In this document: one piece after another, positions 1-12,942 of the stretch
Position numbering within the stretch: the first letter of the stretch is position 1
Layout: each line of letters begins with the position of its first letter
Assembly (NCBI GenBank): GCA_943737045.1
Contig: CALSFV010000112.1
Span: 151,677 to 215,676, forward strand
From: Parapristionchus giblindavisi
Lineage: Eukaryota > Nematoda > Chromadorea > Rhabditida > Diplogasteridae
DNA length: 64,000 nucleotides
Direction: 5' to 3'
The notes under the pieces: generated by a model
What the model was told of the DNA's origin: nothing
Seen by the model: only the letters and a program-made list of their open reading frames with translations
Database searches by the model: none
Program-made: the position numbers and the translations under genes

Positions 1-125
1 TTCTCCCCCTCTCTCCCTCTCCCTCTCCCTTCTCCCTCTCCCTCTCCTTCTCTTTCTCCCTCTCTCTCCCTTCTCCCTCTCCCTCTCCCTCTCTCTCCCT
101 CCTCTCCCTTCTCCCTCTCCTCTCT
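1..125. repeat. Imperfect (CCCTCT)n pyrimidine tract
   Basis: The first 125 bases are almost pure C/T, built from CCCTCT hexamers with CTCTCT and CCTTCT variants. The complementary strand reads GGGAGA repeats. It is one of more than twenty such tracts in the window. Confidence 0.95.
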
Positions 126-902
126 CCATCTACAGTATTGATTTGATATGAATATTCAATGAGATCATTGTTATCATTCTTTCCATTCTAAATGAATTGT
201 TCATTCTCTTCTTCATACTCTGTGGATATCATTCCCATTGGTATTCCTTCATACTTCAGCTTCATCTTCCAATTGGGAGTTCTTCCATACCTCAAGGCAT
301 ATCTATATGTATCTATTCTCATTGGGAGTGAATAGAGTGATAGATAGAGAGATACAACTATCTATCTCCGCCCTCTCATTTCAATCTACTCTTCTCTCTC
401 TATTCATATGAATACGGTCATTTCATTCCATCATTCATCATCATCTCTTCTATTCTTTCTATTCATTCTTCTATTCTAATCCAATCATATCTACTTATTC
501 GTTTGTCTTTATCTACTTATATACATTGTCAATCATGAGCCGATTAACACTTACCGTCCATAATAAGTCTTTCTCTCATAAGCCGCTTCCGACTCTTTAT
601 CCTCTTTATTCCTTATGACCTTATTCATACCTTATCACAACCTTATCATCTTAACTCTATTGATACTCTCCTTTCTCTTCTTCATTCTTCCTAAATACAT
701 ATATTTCCCTTATAATCCTTTCACTGAACATTATGACGATTCAATAATTCCTTCTATTTTTGACCAAATCCTTACTCTGAATCCATTGAGACTTTACTTT
801 GTAAAGTTCATTTATTTAAATTAAAATAAAGTGTTCAAGTTATCACAGATTTAATATATTTTCATTGTTTCCATAATCAATCGATAATCAATCAATATAT
901 AG
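126..902. other. Intergenic, 5' flank of the first homeobox gene
   Basis: AT-rich sequence rich in short ATTCATT and ATCAAT words. I see no coding exon or RNA gene. The last bases before the ATG at 903 read tatatag, which could be a splice or spliced-leader acceptor. Confidence 0.6.
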
Positions 903-2938
903 ATGGCATATGCTACAGCTGCACTCGCTGCATACAGTAATCTATCTGCTGTATCGAATTCACCTACAGTATCCTCTTCTCCATATGGGACCACTACAAT
1001 GAAACCATCAGGATTGAGTCAATTCAATATGGCATACGGTATGTGAATGTTGTCATTGATCGATATTACATTGATATAGTAGAAAGAGAAGAAGGAGTAC
1101 AGATTGTATGAAAGAGAAGAAGAGATTACTGAAGAGGATTTGCATTGTGAATCTTGTATTGTACACCCCCTACCCTCCTCTCCCTCTCTCCCCTCTCTCT
1201 CTCCCCTCCCACCTACCTTTCCTCTCTCTCTCTCTCGTCTATTATGATGAGATTCATGAAAAGAGAAAGGAAGAGGGAGAGGGAAAGGAAGGAGAGGGAG
1301 AGAGAACTACAGTAAGATTCGTATTCATTTCAGGAATGCTTCCTCGTAAGAATCGTCGAGAGAGGACAACATTTTCTAAAGAACAATTAATAATATTAGA
1401 AGGATCATTTGAACAATCTCAATATCCAGATGTATATATGAGAGAATCTTTAGCTGAAAAGACTTCATTAGGTGAAGCAAGGATACAGGTAAATCATTGT
1501 ATTGTAGTAATAGATCAGAAGGATATGTAGATTATTATCATAGTTCATATCAGAGAATGATTCATTCTTCATATTATTAGTTTCAATTTGAATGAAATAT
1601 AGTATCTGATATTGATGTGATTATTCATATATGAAATGAAGTGAATAGACTATAAATCACTTCTCATTCTTCTCACTTTTGGGTGTCACTAATCTCTTTT
1701 CTTATCACTTCTTCCATACTCATATCAGGCGTCACTTAAAACCATAGAAGACAAATTCATTCCTCCCTCTCTCCCTCCCTCCCCTCGTTCCCCCTCCCTT
1801 CTCTCTCCTCTCCCCTCTCCTCTCCTCCCTCTGTATTCTCTACTCTTTACTCTATACATTATCCTTTAGTCATTTCCATTAAGGGAAACAATCCAATGAA
1901 GGAATGAAATGAATGAATCTAGTACATCATATATAGATAGAGATAGAGAGAATTAATTGAGGGATTACTGTAGATATATCTATATTATTAGAATATTCAT
2001 CGTTGATTTTGTAATCAATTGAATATGATATAAATGAATGAATAATGAAATGATTCTAGGTTTGGTTCAAGAATCGAAGAGCAAAACAAAGACAAATGGA
2101 TAAACAAAAGACAAAGACAAAGATATATGGAAGTGGATCAAGCGATTCGAATGAATCAAATATGAATAGATCATGTATGTTAATCATTTCATATTTGCAT
2201 ATTACATATCGTTATATTATTAATACCAATCATGAACACATCTTTTTATCTTTTCATCTTTTCTTATATTTGATAACTCTTTTTTTAAAATTTCTAATCT
2301 AACACTCATAACTATATCAAATATAAATCGATTGGTGTTGGAAATTAATTTAATAAGTAGTAATAATAATAATTTGACTACTTTAAGCATCAACAGATGA
2401 TTCATCACGTGTTTCAATCAATTCAATCGATAATGATCAATTGAATCAATCAATAAATAATTCATCTATAATCAATCGATGGGATTCTCCTTCTACTACA
2501 TCAACTACTACAACTAAATTAGAAGATAATACAGAAGATACTACAGTAACCTCTGCTTCTGATTCTACTGTAACCACCGTACCCACCATTTCTACCGTAC
2601 TCTCCACGGATTGGACAACATTACCTACAACTGATAATACGGTATGTTGAATATGAATATCTAATCAATAAATCAATAAATAATGTATGATTTAGTCATC
2701 AAATACATTATCAACATTGACATCAACATCTTCAACATCTCCGACTCTATATCAACCATATCCTATCTATTCAGCTTATACTACATATCCACAAGTACAT
2801 ATATTCATTATCAATCCTCAATCAATTATGTAGTTATTTAAATGTTTTATAATTATATATTTGCAGATGTTCGAGTATCCGTATACATATCAATCAAATC
2901 AATATTCCAATTATTTTCAATTCTCAGGATCATCATAA
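903..2938 (+). CDS. OTX-class homeodomain transcription factor (paralogue A)
   Basis: A nuclear DNA-binding transcription factor of the Otx/Otd group (nematode relatives TTX-1, CEH-36, CEH-37), which act in head and sensory-neuron identity. Six exons fit without a frame break: 903-1038, 1334-1488, 2060-2174, 2388-2641 (or from 2397, both acceptors in frame), 2696-2794 and 2867-2938, giving about 276 residues. The homeodomain covers about residues 52-111, with RRERTTF at its start and VWFKNRRAK in helix 3. The lysine after WF is homeodomain position 50, the OTX/bicoid-type residue. An intron splits the domain between RIQ and VWF, the classical position 46/47 of paired-like genes. The tail is rich in S/T, then Y and Q, as in OTX proteins. 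Family assignment is firm; which OTX orthologue it is cannot be decided. A second homeobox gene lies 5 kb downstream on the same strand. Confidence 0.88.
1165..1310. repeat. Pyrimidine tract followed by purine tract inside intron 1
   Basis: Within intron 1 of the first homeobox gene a C/T-only stretch (about 1165-1238) is followed 20 bp later by a G/A stretch of GAGGGA type (about 1259-1310). The two are nearly complementary, so the pre-mRNA could fold into a hairpin just upstream of the acceptor of the homeodomain exon. Confidence 0.7.
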
Positions 2939-3769
2939 TATAAAATATATATTTATTGTATTGATTATATTCATTGGATATCTTGCCGTCTATTCATTCA
3001 TTCATTCATTGTATTATAGATATTCTCTATCAATCTTCTCTTATTCATTCTTCTTTATATTCAGGTCAATTTCTAGTCCTTTCTCAATCTGTTTCTATAC
3101 TTGACTCCATTCTAGAGCTATCATCATCATTTCCTCTCCCTATACCTTTCGACCTTGTATTCTCTCCCTCTCCCTCTCCCTCTCCCTCCCCCCTCTCCCT
3201 CTCTCTCCATAATCTAAGTCCTCTCCTTATGCATCTGTCTCAATATTAGCCTTCATTGAACTTGAATCAATCTATTTTATCACCCAATTACCGTATATCT
3301 CTTAATCTATTTATGATACTTCCATACTGTAATTTGTGATCATAAAATGAAAGTGTTGATGGAAAGCAACGGAAGATGATTGGGAGGAGAGGGAGGGGAA
3401 GAGGGAGAGAGGGGAAGAGGGAGAGGGAGAGAGAGGAAGAGGGAGAGGGAAGGAGGGGAAGAGGTAGAGGGAGAGAGAGTGGAGAGGGGAGAGGTAGAAT
3501 AGAGTGATGAGAAGTGATAAGGAAGCAATCAATCATAGTCTTATGTATTGATATAATGATAAGTGTGAATGAAGGGGTCAATTCATTCAATAGAAGATCA
3601 TTAATAAAAGACAATATTAATCATTTATGTCGTGTTAATTTTCCAGAAATAGTACATGGAAAAAGCAAAAGGGTGTTAAAGATGGAGGCCCTCGAATGTC
3701 TATGCAAATTTATAACATATCGGCTATTCAAGGGCTAAATGATATGCGAGAAATTAGAATTTCCATTCG

Positions 3770-3850
3770 TGCATCCCTTGGTGTGGTGGTAAATGCGCTG
3801 TCTAGTAAGCGCAACGTCGCGGGTTCGAAACCTATTGCCGAACTTTCTTA
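3770..3850 (+). other. tRNA-like / SINE-like segment with A-box and B-box resemblance
   Basis: The stretch contains TGGTGTGGTGGTAAATGCGC, resembling a Pol III A box, a stem TGCGCT/AGCGCA around an 8-base loop, and GGTTCGAAACC, a close match to the B box. The acceptor and T stems do not pair well and no good anticodon can be placed. It looks like a decayed tRNA or tRNA-derived SINE rather than a working tRNA gene. Confidence 0.3.
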
Positions 3851-4264
3851 TTTTCAAAATTTCGCGCCTTTGCCTGTACATCAAGCATGATTCACTCACG
3901 ATTCTAGAGATCAATAAGCTAAATTAGCATAAACTAATTTATGTAAGGTATGCACAATAACTTTGGCTATCTTTCTGTCTTCACAGTTTGTTCACGAAAA
4001 TATTCCCCGGACACCACCTTTAATTTTGTACTCTTGTAAATAGCATTGCAAAAATATCTCGGTTCTCCTTTGTGCTATTTCCGGAAAATTAACGCGGCAT
4101 TCTTGAACTATTTCTGCATTAGAGATAAAATGATTAAGCACCGTAATAGACTTTATGAATCTATTCTATTGAGTAAGTTAATTGTTCGTTTGAAATCTAT
4201 CCAATTCATTTCAATATCTTCATCATTCATTAACCCCTCCCCTCTCTTCATTCAGGTGTTTCAT

Positions 4265-4396
4265 TCCCCCACCCACTTCTACCTCTCCCTTTACCTCCCT
4301 CTCCCTCTCCCTCTCCCTCTCCCTCTCCCTCTCCCTCTCCCTCTCCCTCTCCCTCTCCCTCTCCCTCTCCCTCTCCCTCTCCCTCTCCCTCTCTTT
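4265..4396. repeat. Pure (CCCTCT)n hexamer array
   Basis: About 20 nearly perfect CCCTCT units (4289-4396). The complement, GGGAGA repeated, contains many G3 runs with three-base loops and fits a G-quadruplex pattern. Confidence 0.95.
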
Positions 4397-7300
4397 AAGG
4401 TGCGAAGCTCTTAAGAGTACTCATGTCTACCACATCTTCTCTTTCCTCATACCGCCTACTTCATTACGTCAGTAAAAGCATACAACTTATCTCCCTCTTC
4501 GTATATCGATTGATTCGATCGAATTATTGATTGATTGTATGAATTGAGATATCGATAGAAGTCTGTTATATTCTCTCATTTCAAAGGAGAAAATCCGACT
4601 GTTGACGTAATGAAGAAATGATATGAGGAGATGAAGGAGAGAGAGGGAGAGGGAGACGGAGAGGGAAAGATAGATGAAGAGGGAGAGGGAGGAGCTGTTG
4701 GATACAAGATTTTCATATTTTCATAGTAAATAATTCCATAATTTGATAAAGTAATCAAAATGTTCGTTATTCACTTTGTTTGTTTCGATGCTGAAAAACG
4801 CAGAAGAAATGATTGAGGAAAAGAGTGTCAACGAAAAATATGATGAGATTAAAAAATATAAATATATGAACAAATCGATAATGGATGAGATAGTTCATTG
4901 GAGAGATACATGGAGATATTATACACCATGATCTGTCTAATTAACTCTACCTCTCCTTCATGGATATCTCCCTCTCCCTCTCCCTCTTCTTCTCCCTCTT
5001 GATCTATCTATCACTTGTGTGGTTGATACCCAGAAGGGTCATGCATATGTCGGATTCCTTTCTAGTGAATAAGTGTGAAGAGAGTGAATGTATACGATAG
5101 AATGAATACAATGCAATACACATATTTATTCATGCTTATATCATCTAATATATTGTATTCTTATTCACTCAAGTTATATGTTGAGTGTTCTGAACTTGAA
5201 TGCAAGAAAATGCAGATAATGCTGTTCAGAAGTTCTGGTTGAAAATGCTCATGTTCGATGATTTTAAGCATTTTGACGGGTTTTTTTAGTTAAATATCAA
5301 CGTTTATGGGACTCCAACCGTGTTGCAGACGCATTTTAATGACGATAAGTGATATCTTGAAATATTGACTCGCTAAGTTGAATTTTTGCAGTATTTTCGT
5401 CGCTTTCAAAGTGATTTCGACTATCTTTTTTTCAAGCCAAAATTGAGCATTTTCATGCATTTTCTCATTTACGTGCATCTTCTAAATTCTGAAGAGTGCA
5501 TTGGAAAGTAAAGAATTGAATGAGTTTCGATCCCTTTCCTCTTTCCGAGTCAATATATAGCAGATGTGTGAGGATATGTAACCGAAAGAACGATAGATAG
5601 ATTAGATAATGTAATCCTTATATCTCTACATCTACAACTATATCTCTCCTCTTCCTCTATTAACTTCTCCTTCTTCATCATAAGCAGATGACATCACAAT
5701 AGGTGGTCTACATACAGTATTCCATCCATATCATTCTAATATATTTACTTATTCTTCTTCTTGTTTTCTATTGATTCTATACTATATCATCATCATCTTC
5801 TTCTTCTTCTTCTTTATTGACTAATAAGGCAGTTCGTTCTCCCTCGAGATATATACCATTTACTAATTTGACTCTCTCCCTCTCCCTTTCTCTCCCTCTT
5901 CCTCTCCCTCTCCCCCCCTCCCTCTCCCTCTGCCTTTTGTGAACAGTCCTCCTCCCCACTTATAGGCTTAACATCTCCTCATCTTCATTTCCAGGTGTCT
6001 CCAATTGTACAGTACTCTCTATCTCATCCTTCATCATTCTCAAAGGAGAACATCATTCATTATCATATCTTTCATATTCAATATATAATACATAATAGTA
6101 ACTATTCCCATATTTAACTCATAATATTTCATTTCGCGCTCATTCAATATCTCATGTGAGTATACCTATGAATCTCTTCCTTCTCTCAGTCTCCCTCTAC
6201 CTCTCCTTCTGTCCTTCTCCCTCTGTCCCTCTCCCTCCCCCTCTCCCTCTGTCCCTCTCCCTCTCCCTCTCCTTCTGTCCCTGTCCCTCTACCTCTCCTT
6301 CTGTCCTTCTCCCTCTCCCTCTCTCCTATGGCATTTTCTCATGATTGTATAGACAGTCGATAAGTTGTCCATTCATCTTACTGACAAATCCTTCCTTCTA
6401 TTCATGATCACTTCTTCAATCATCCTATCATTTTATCCATCAAATCTGAATTCCAAATATATTGAGGAACAGCAATGTTCTATATTTCTCTATCTCCATC
6501 TCTTATTTTCTATCTCTATCTCTTTCACTCCATATGGTAGAATTTGATCTAATCTCAACGGATCTTACATCACGAATACTGTATATGAGGGAACGAAGAC
6601 AAACAAAGAATAACCAATATATCTATCTATCCATGTACCACTTAGACTACCAATATTGAGTTTCCAATATGAAACTCATTTATTTGTGGACTGAAGAAGT
6701 TTGAAATTAAACAGTGAAACGAGATATATGTGGCTATATGTCCCTGTATATGAGGTGGACCCTCTGGTTATATCATTGATCCATTGAATGAATGAATGAA
6801 GAAGCTTAGGCTTATAGGATAAAGTAGAAGAAGAAGAGAATCTTCATTGAAGAGTAGACATATCTATGACATATTAGAACAACTATGAGAACTAATGCCA
6901 TGGAGGACAACAGTGGTTGGAGAGGGAGAGAGAGAGGGAGAGGGAGGGGAAGGGAGAGGGAGAGGGAGAGAGGAAGAGATAGGTGTAATAGATCAGATAA
7001 GAGTGATATTACCGACTAATTAAGCTAAATAAGATTAATTACTTCCTTTGATCACAATGAACTGTATATGACACATCCGATTATAATGACTGTAGAGAAT
7101 TTTTTTCTCTTTCTTATTATATTAAGTGTATTTTTCAAAATCATTTTCTAAATTATAATACAGGATTGACAATATGATAAGACGAATTAGATAATATGGT
7201 ATCCCTATTTAGATGGAAGAAGGCTGACTCGATCTAATGTAAGATATGGAATTGAGAATGAAGATACGATTGAGATACGAAGAAGTATATCATTTTATCA

Positions 7301-7941
7301 TTATTGATAAGAATGATAATGAGGATATGATAACTAAATATGAAGATGGAAGAATTCCCATATCTGCCTATTCTCTCCCTCTCTATCTCTACAAAAGGGA
7401 GAGGGAGAGATAGATAGACTCCGCCCCCATATCCCTTGTCCATACAGTTCCTCCCTTATACATTCACTCTATCTCATCATCATCTTCTCCATCTACAGAT
7501 TATCCCATAGCTTAAACTACTCTATAACTGTATCAATATACACTAATCTATATTATCCCTTTTTCCTACCAGTCTCTTTTCGGTTTCAATCCCTCTATCT
7601 ATCTATCTCTTCCATTCATTTCATTCTATTCAATATCAACTTCATAGTATCAATATCTATATTCATGATAACATCATCTTCATCTTCATCTTCTAAATCC
7701 AATCATCCTAATGTATCTCTCCTCTTCATCTTCTACTATTTCTCTATATCATCTATTCATTACCGTAGTCTAATATCTCCTCCTCCTCTTCCTTTCCTTC
7801 TTCTTCTATTTCTCTTTTCACTCTCATTCCATTTCATCCCTTAGTACATCTATAATATATTCATATCTTCATTTATTCAATATCTTCATTTCTACCGTAT
7901 TCAATTCCATTCAGGACGTAAGTTCACTTTCAGGATCAATA

Positions 7942-9185
7942 ATGGTAACGAATCCTACAACTCTAGGTGGATATTGTAGTACTTTTCCTCCATCTCAATT
8001 ATTTCCCTATCCATATATTCCTTCATCGTCATCATTAACTGATTCTACTTCATCTATGTCTACTTATCCGTAAGTCTTCTAAACTGGTCCATTCAATAGA
8101 TAATCTTCATTCTATTCCATTACAATGACCTCTATTATATATTCTAAACTCAAGAGATCTACTTCACTATATATTCTACTCATACTGATCAATCCTCTAG
8201 GGTGAAAATAATGACCATGAAGAATATATTGAGGGTGTTATCAAAAATACAATATTAATATAGTATAATATGAATAATAAATGTTGTTGTAGTCGTTCAT
8301 CATTGGTTAGAAATGGTACTGGAAGAAGAGAAAGGACTACTTATGATAGGGATCAATTGAATATTCTTGAAAGTGCATTCAAGGTTTGATAAATATATAT
8401 ATTTTTATATTATTGTTTTGTTAAACATGAATGAATTAACCTCAAAATTAATAGGAGCAACAATATCCTGATGCATCAAAACGAGAACAACTGGCACAAA
8501 AGTTAAGTCTTGAAGAAAATCGAATTCAGGTGAGTTTCAACATATATTAATTTATATGAATTGATTATTATTCTATCCATTTCCATATCTCGTTTCCATC
8601 CTTTCATTCTACATTTTCTATAGGTTTGGTTCAAGAATCGTCGAGCTAAGATGAGAGCTCATAATAAATCATGTACTCCAAATCTACGAACAACAACTGA
8701 TAGAAATTCATCAGGGTATGTTATCCTTTCTTTACTCCATTCTCCCTTGTCTCTGTTTCTAAATGAAATAATGATATTCCTTTTCAGTGCTTCATCAAGT
8801 TCTCCAGATACAAAAGAAATGAAACATCGTCCAGTGAATGAAATGCCTCTGATTCCATTTCCATCTGATGATGGAACTAAAAGTGCTTTCCATTCTACAT
8901 CATCTATGATTGTTAAAAAGGAATTGAATGAAGAATCAATCAATAGTGCTATTCGACCTGATCTTATGTCTACTGCAGCTGGTTAGTTAATATATCATTC
9001 AATATATCCCTATTCAATTTATTCATTTAGATATTTATCCAACATACTTCAATACCTTCAATAGCTTCAATAATTTCAACTATCCTCCTACAATTCCTCC
9101 AGTTTCATCTAATTGTGATTATTATTGGCCTTATATGGCTAATTATCCAACTACAGTTCCTCCAACATTCAATAATGCTCTATGA
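7942..9185 (+). CDS. OTX-class homeodomain transcription factor (paralogue B)
   Basis: Second OTX/Otd-type DNA-binding factor. Exons 7942-8069, 8293-8383, 8455-8529, 8624-8715, 8788-8981 and 9031-9185 join in frame to 244 residues. The homeodomain covers about residues 53-112 (RRERTTY ... [12 protein letters not shown]), again with lysine 50 and with the same intron between RIQ and VWF as paralogue A. An extra intron falls after LESAFK inside the domain. The intron at 8716-8787 is a multiple of three without a stop, so retention would keep the frame. The C-terminal tail is rich in Y, F, P and N. I chose ATG 7942 because a tttcag acceptor ends 8 bases before it, a typical spot for cis- or spliced-leader splicing. 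An alternative joins an upstream exon to the acceptor before 7915, which is in frame. The shared intron and domain argue for an old tandem duplication with paralogue A. Confidence 0.85.
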
Positions 9186-12077
9186 TCTATTCAATCAATA
9201 TTTAATCAATTCATTAAACAGTGTATTATCATTCCAATCCCGATTGTGATCTCATTCATTATTTTATATTTTATTATTTTTATTATTGAATATTATTTAT
9301 GGAGAAATAATTCCCTCCATAAATGTTTTGTATGCTCATATTAAGGAAATCTATCTATATTTAAGTTCTATTCTTCAGATTTCATTACAATGATCTTTGA
9401 TCTCTATTCATATTTTATGTTTAAGTATGTCAGGGTTCCTCTCCCTCTGCCTCCCTCCTCTCCCTCTGCCTCCCCTCTCCCTCTTCTCTCTCTCCCTCTC
9501 CCTCTCACCCTCCCCCTCCTTCTCCCTCTTGGTATACTGTAGCTTCTCTTCCTCTCTCCATATGTTGACTATTATCATGTGATATAAATGAAGAGATTAT
9601 CATTCTAATGTCATTTGATATTCTCATCTTCTCATATAAGACCATACATATTAATCAATAATCTATTTTATTTCATCAATATATTATATCAATTATTCAT
9701 TCCTCATTGAACATGGACAATTTGAACCTCAAGTTTTTTTGAATTCTGAAAATTTAATTGGTTTTGATAATTTAGTGAAATAGATAATATATTTAAATAT
9801 GTTCATTGATCCGATATAGAATAGACAAAGATGAACAAATGATGTCATCCATAATTGAAACCTTTCATTTGTCTTTACTTAATTACGTAATTCATAACAA
9901 TTTGCCACTAAGGTGAGTCAGGAAGGAAGAGTAGGAGGGGAGGGGAGAGGGAGAGAGGGGGGGAGGGGAAGAGAGAGGGAGAGGAGGGGGGAGAGGGAGA
10001 GGGTGAGGGAGAGGGAGGGGAGGGGAAGACAGGGGATGATCCGTTAGTTAGTTCAACTCCTTCCTTATTATTGCGTGAATATAGATGACTAAACATGACT
10101 GAGGACATCTATTTATCTCTTCTATCTACAGTAACATCTGTCTATTACCTCATTTGGTATACGGTAGATCTAATCAATAATTGAATGAATCAATAGAAGA
10201 TAATATAGAATATAGATATGAAAGTACTAATCGATACGATATGAATCAATTGAATGTGTGGATATGTTTGTGTTGTGATTGTGATTAGAAGTGTGAATAG
10301 ATAGATAAAAGAGTCGGCTTCTTCTTCATTATTACGATACTCACTTGACTCTCAATATGAATGGGAATGGCAAACATATTCATTCATTCATTCTAATCTC
10401 GATATCCATGACTGACCTATCTATCTCCAGGTTAAGTCATTCTCTTCTTCCTCTTTCATCTCAATTACTCCTCTATTACTATTCGCTTCATTACATTCCA
10501 TACAATACATTCTCTATTTAATCTTTCTCTCTATTCTATATTCATATTCCTTTTCTATCTTCCGACATATCTTCATTGATTGACTAACTCATTCAAAAGA
10601 TCAAAGATCAACCCTATGGCTATAGAATTAGTCTATGATATATCTATGACAACTTAAGTCGGAAGTTCAAAAGTATACGGTAATATCCTTTGATCAGTAA
10701 TTGATATAATTATATCCATCCAAATCGATATACCCTATTATATTTGTATCTTTTTGCTACTTTTTTTGAACAGCAATGACCCGTTTATCCGCACCTACTT
10801 CATTAGAGGTAGCTATATCTCTCTTCCTCTCTCCCTCTCGCTCTACGTCTCTCCCTCTTCCTCTCCCTCTCCTTCTCTTCCTCTCCCTCTCCTTCTCTTC
10901 CTCTCCCTCTCCTTCTCTTCCTCTCCCTCTCCTTCTCTTCCTCTCCCTCTCCTTCTCCCTCTACGTCTCTCCCTCTTCCTCTCCCTCTCCTTCTCTTCCT
11001 CTCCCTCTCCTTCTCTTCCTCTCCCTCTCCTTCTCTTCCTCTCCCTCTCCTTCTCTTCCTCTCCCTCTCCTTCTCCCTCTACGTCTCTCCCTCTCCCTCT
11101 CCCTCCTTCCCTCTTCCTCTCCCTCTCGTTGATCCTCCTCTTTCATGCCGCTCTTCCTCCTTTCTTCCAATAGAAGACAGACACTTCACAAATATTTGAT
11201 AGAGGGGGATTATAGATACATGGACGGTACGTTTAGGATCTAACACCGAATGAGAATATGGTTGACAGGGTCAATCATATCATAATCTCTCCCCCCTTTC
11301 ATTCTCTTTCAAATATATCTCTATTTATATTGTCGAATCTAATCAATTCTCCATGCATAGTCTCTTATTTCTTTGCCATATTCTTTTGTATTTATTGATT
11401 AATCATATATGGTATCCATCACTAACGACGGTGTTTCACTTAACGCCAAACATGCATTTTTCCCAACTCGCTGTTTGACCTTATTAAATTGCAGGTTGGG
11501 CAAATAAATAGTTGGGTATATATACATACGTCCTAACGACGAAATACACGAAGACGAGACTCTTAATTTACGAAAAAGAGAGATTTAGTAGAAAAATCCG
11601 TATATTTTTGTTGCTTTGTTATTTGTTACTTTTCGATGCAGTCTTATTGTTATAATTGTTAGAAATAAATTAGATGGACCATGAGTATTCATTGGTTATC
11701 TTCATTCATTCCCATCATCATTTCATTGTCTCTCAACGTCAACCATAAAGAAGGATTATATAAAGACTATTGAAGAAATTGAAGAACTATTATGTAATCG
11801 ATTGGTACGGTAATCTATCGGAAGACGTTTGATGGAATGGACTAAAGAGGCAAAGGGAGAGGGAGAGGGAGAGGTAGAGAGAGGGAGAGGGAGAGGGATA
11901 TAAAGGAGAGGTAGAGAGTAGCAGGTGAAGTCATTTTCTCTCAAGAGTATTTCATCCCTTTATCTTTATTCCATCTGGTTCCATTCATATCTTTATTATG
12001 AATAATAATATAAGTATATTCATTATGATCAATCAAATATATCATTCATTCTTTATTCTTTTCCTTAAATCGGTTGA
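9186..12077. other. Intergenic region rich in hexamer tracts
   Basis: No gene recognised. It contains (CCCTCT)-type tracts at about 9425-9535, a GAGGGA tract at 9928-10030, the long array 10815-11130 and a GAGGGA tract at 11850-11910. Unique stretches are AT-rich. The segment 11420-11600 has a different composition but no recognisable structure. Confidence 0.6.
10815..11130. repeat. Higher-order CTCTCC/CTTCCT tandem array
   Basis: A pyrimidine array in which an 18-base unit (CTCTTCCTCTCCCTCTCC) repeats in blocks separated by CTACGTCTCTCCCTC punctuation. The block itself recurs (around 10840, 10962 and 11078), so the array has two levels of periodicity. Confidence 0.9.
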
Positions 12078-12900
12078 ATGTCATCTGATATTGATTGTTA
12101 TCCTTCTTTATTCCCGTAAGTATTCATTATATCGATTCATATATTAATATTAGTTGTATAGGTTTTGTGCAGGCGAGGTATTGGCTCGATTTATGGAAAT
12201 AATAGTTAATCTATTCATTATATGTATTACTGCCTCACTTGGATTTATTTTAAGAAAGATTATATCATATATAGTGAATGAATGGAAAAGTGTTAGTATA
12301 TTGATTGATGTAATTGATAGATCAACTACTCTAGTATACACTATTTATATTTTCCTTTTGCTTCTATTATAGATTCGTACAAGGATACGACAACATAAAG
12401 CTAATAAAATGATAAAAAAGTATTATAAAGAACCAGTAAAGGTATATCCCAACTCGTAATCTTTAAATCTTGATCTTTGATCTTTAGATCCCAAAATATG
12501 AAAAAGATCCTGATTTCGAAGATAAAATGAAAATACTCTCAGGAACTAAACCATATCATTATATGACGAATGCTCATTATCTAAATGTTAGTGAAGATTG
12601 AATTGACTAGAATGATCTTTGATCTTTAAAGATGATCAATATGAAGAAGGAATTGAAAGATATTGTTGAGAAGAAGAAAATGGAGGAAGAATTATGGATA
12701 GAAGAAAGAAGATTGAGGAGAAAGATGAAATTAGAAACTAATAGAATACAATGGGCTATGTTAGTATGACAGAGATCAAAGATCAAAGATCAAAGATCAA
12801 TCATTACAGTGGTCGAAGTGGTATTCAATCAGGACATACACGAAATAATCGTGAAAGATATGTAGTGAATATAGGAGAATGGAATAAATTACAGAAATAA
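12078..12900 (+). CDS. Unrecognised single-membrane-segment protein with charged coiled tail
   Basis: I do not recognise this family. Six exons join in frame: 12078-12115, 12162-12333, 12373-12441, 12488-12586, 12632-12759 and 12810-12900, giving 198 residues. One hydrophobic stretch near residues 25-45 (IIVNLFIICITASLGFIL) is a likely membrane segment. Next come a basic RxRQHKANKMIKKYYKEP region and a PKYEKDPDFEDKMKI segment. A long, highly charged helix of K/E/R (about residues 115-160) is probably coiled coil, and the tail is short and basic. The even splice phases and charge-patterned helix argue that it is a real gene. It converges on the thioesterase gene, with only 42 bp between the two stop codons. 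The first exon is the least certain; the membrane segment stands or falls with exon 2. Confidence 0.6.
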
Positions 12901-12942
12901 AGACTATTTATCAATCAATAAAATGTATTATATACAATATAT

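Larger units (their letters stand above)
2939..7941. other. Five-kilobase intergenic region between the two homeobox genes
   Basis: I find no convincing exon here. It holds (CCCTCT)n/(GAGGGA)n tracts at about 3160-3210, 3370-3490, 4270-4395, 4640-4690, 4970-5000, 5870-5930, 6180-6330 and 6920-6975, a tRNA-like segment near 3780, and AT-rich unique sequence. The segment 5170-5500 has a different texture (TTTTG/ATGC words) and may be old repeat DNA. Apparent open frames are translations of the tracts (poly Ser-Leu/Pro). A possible extra 5' exon of the second homeobox gene is 7665-7712, joining in frame to an acceptor before 7915, but it is serine-rich and unsupported. Confidence 0.6.

Noticed and set aside
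3770..3850. Functional tRNA gene
   Set aside because: A- and B-box resemblance only; acceptor and T stems do not pair and no standard anticodon loop can be placed.
10754..11173. Long open frames of Ser/Leu/Pro (and Glu/Arg on the other strand) over hexamer tracts
   Set aside because: These are translations of simple repeats; all frames are open and no conserved protein is present. The same holds for similar frames at 3340-3530, 20042-20546, 50192-50552 and 63049-63306.
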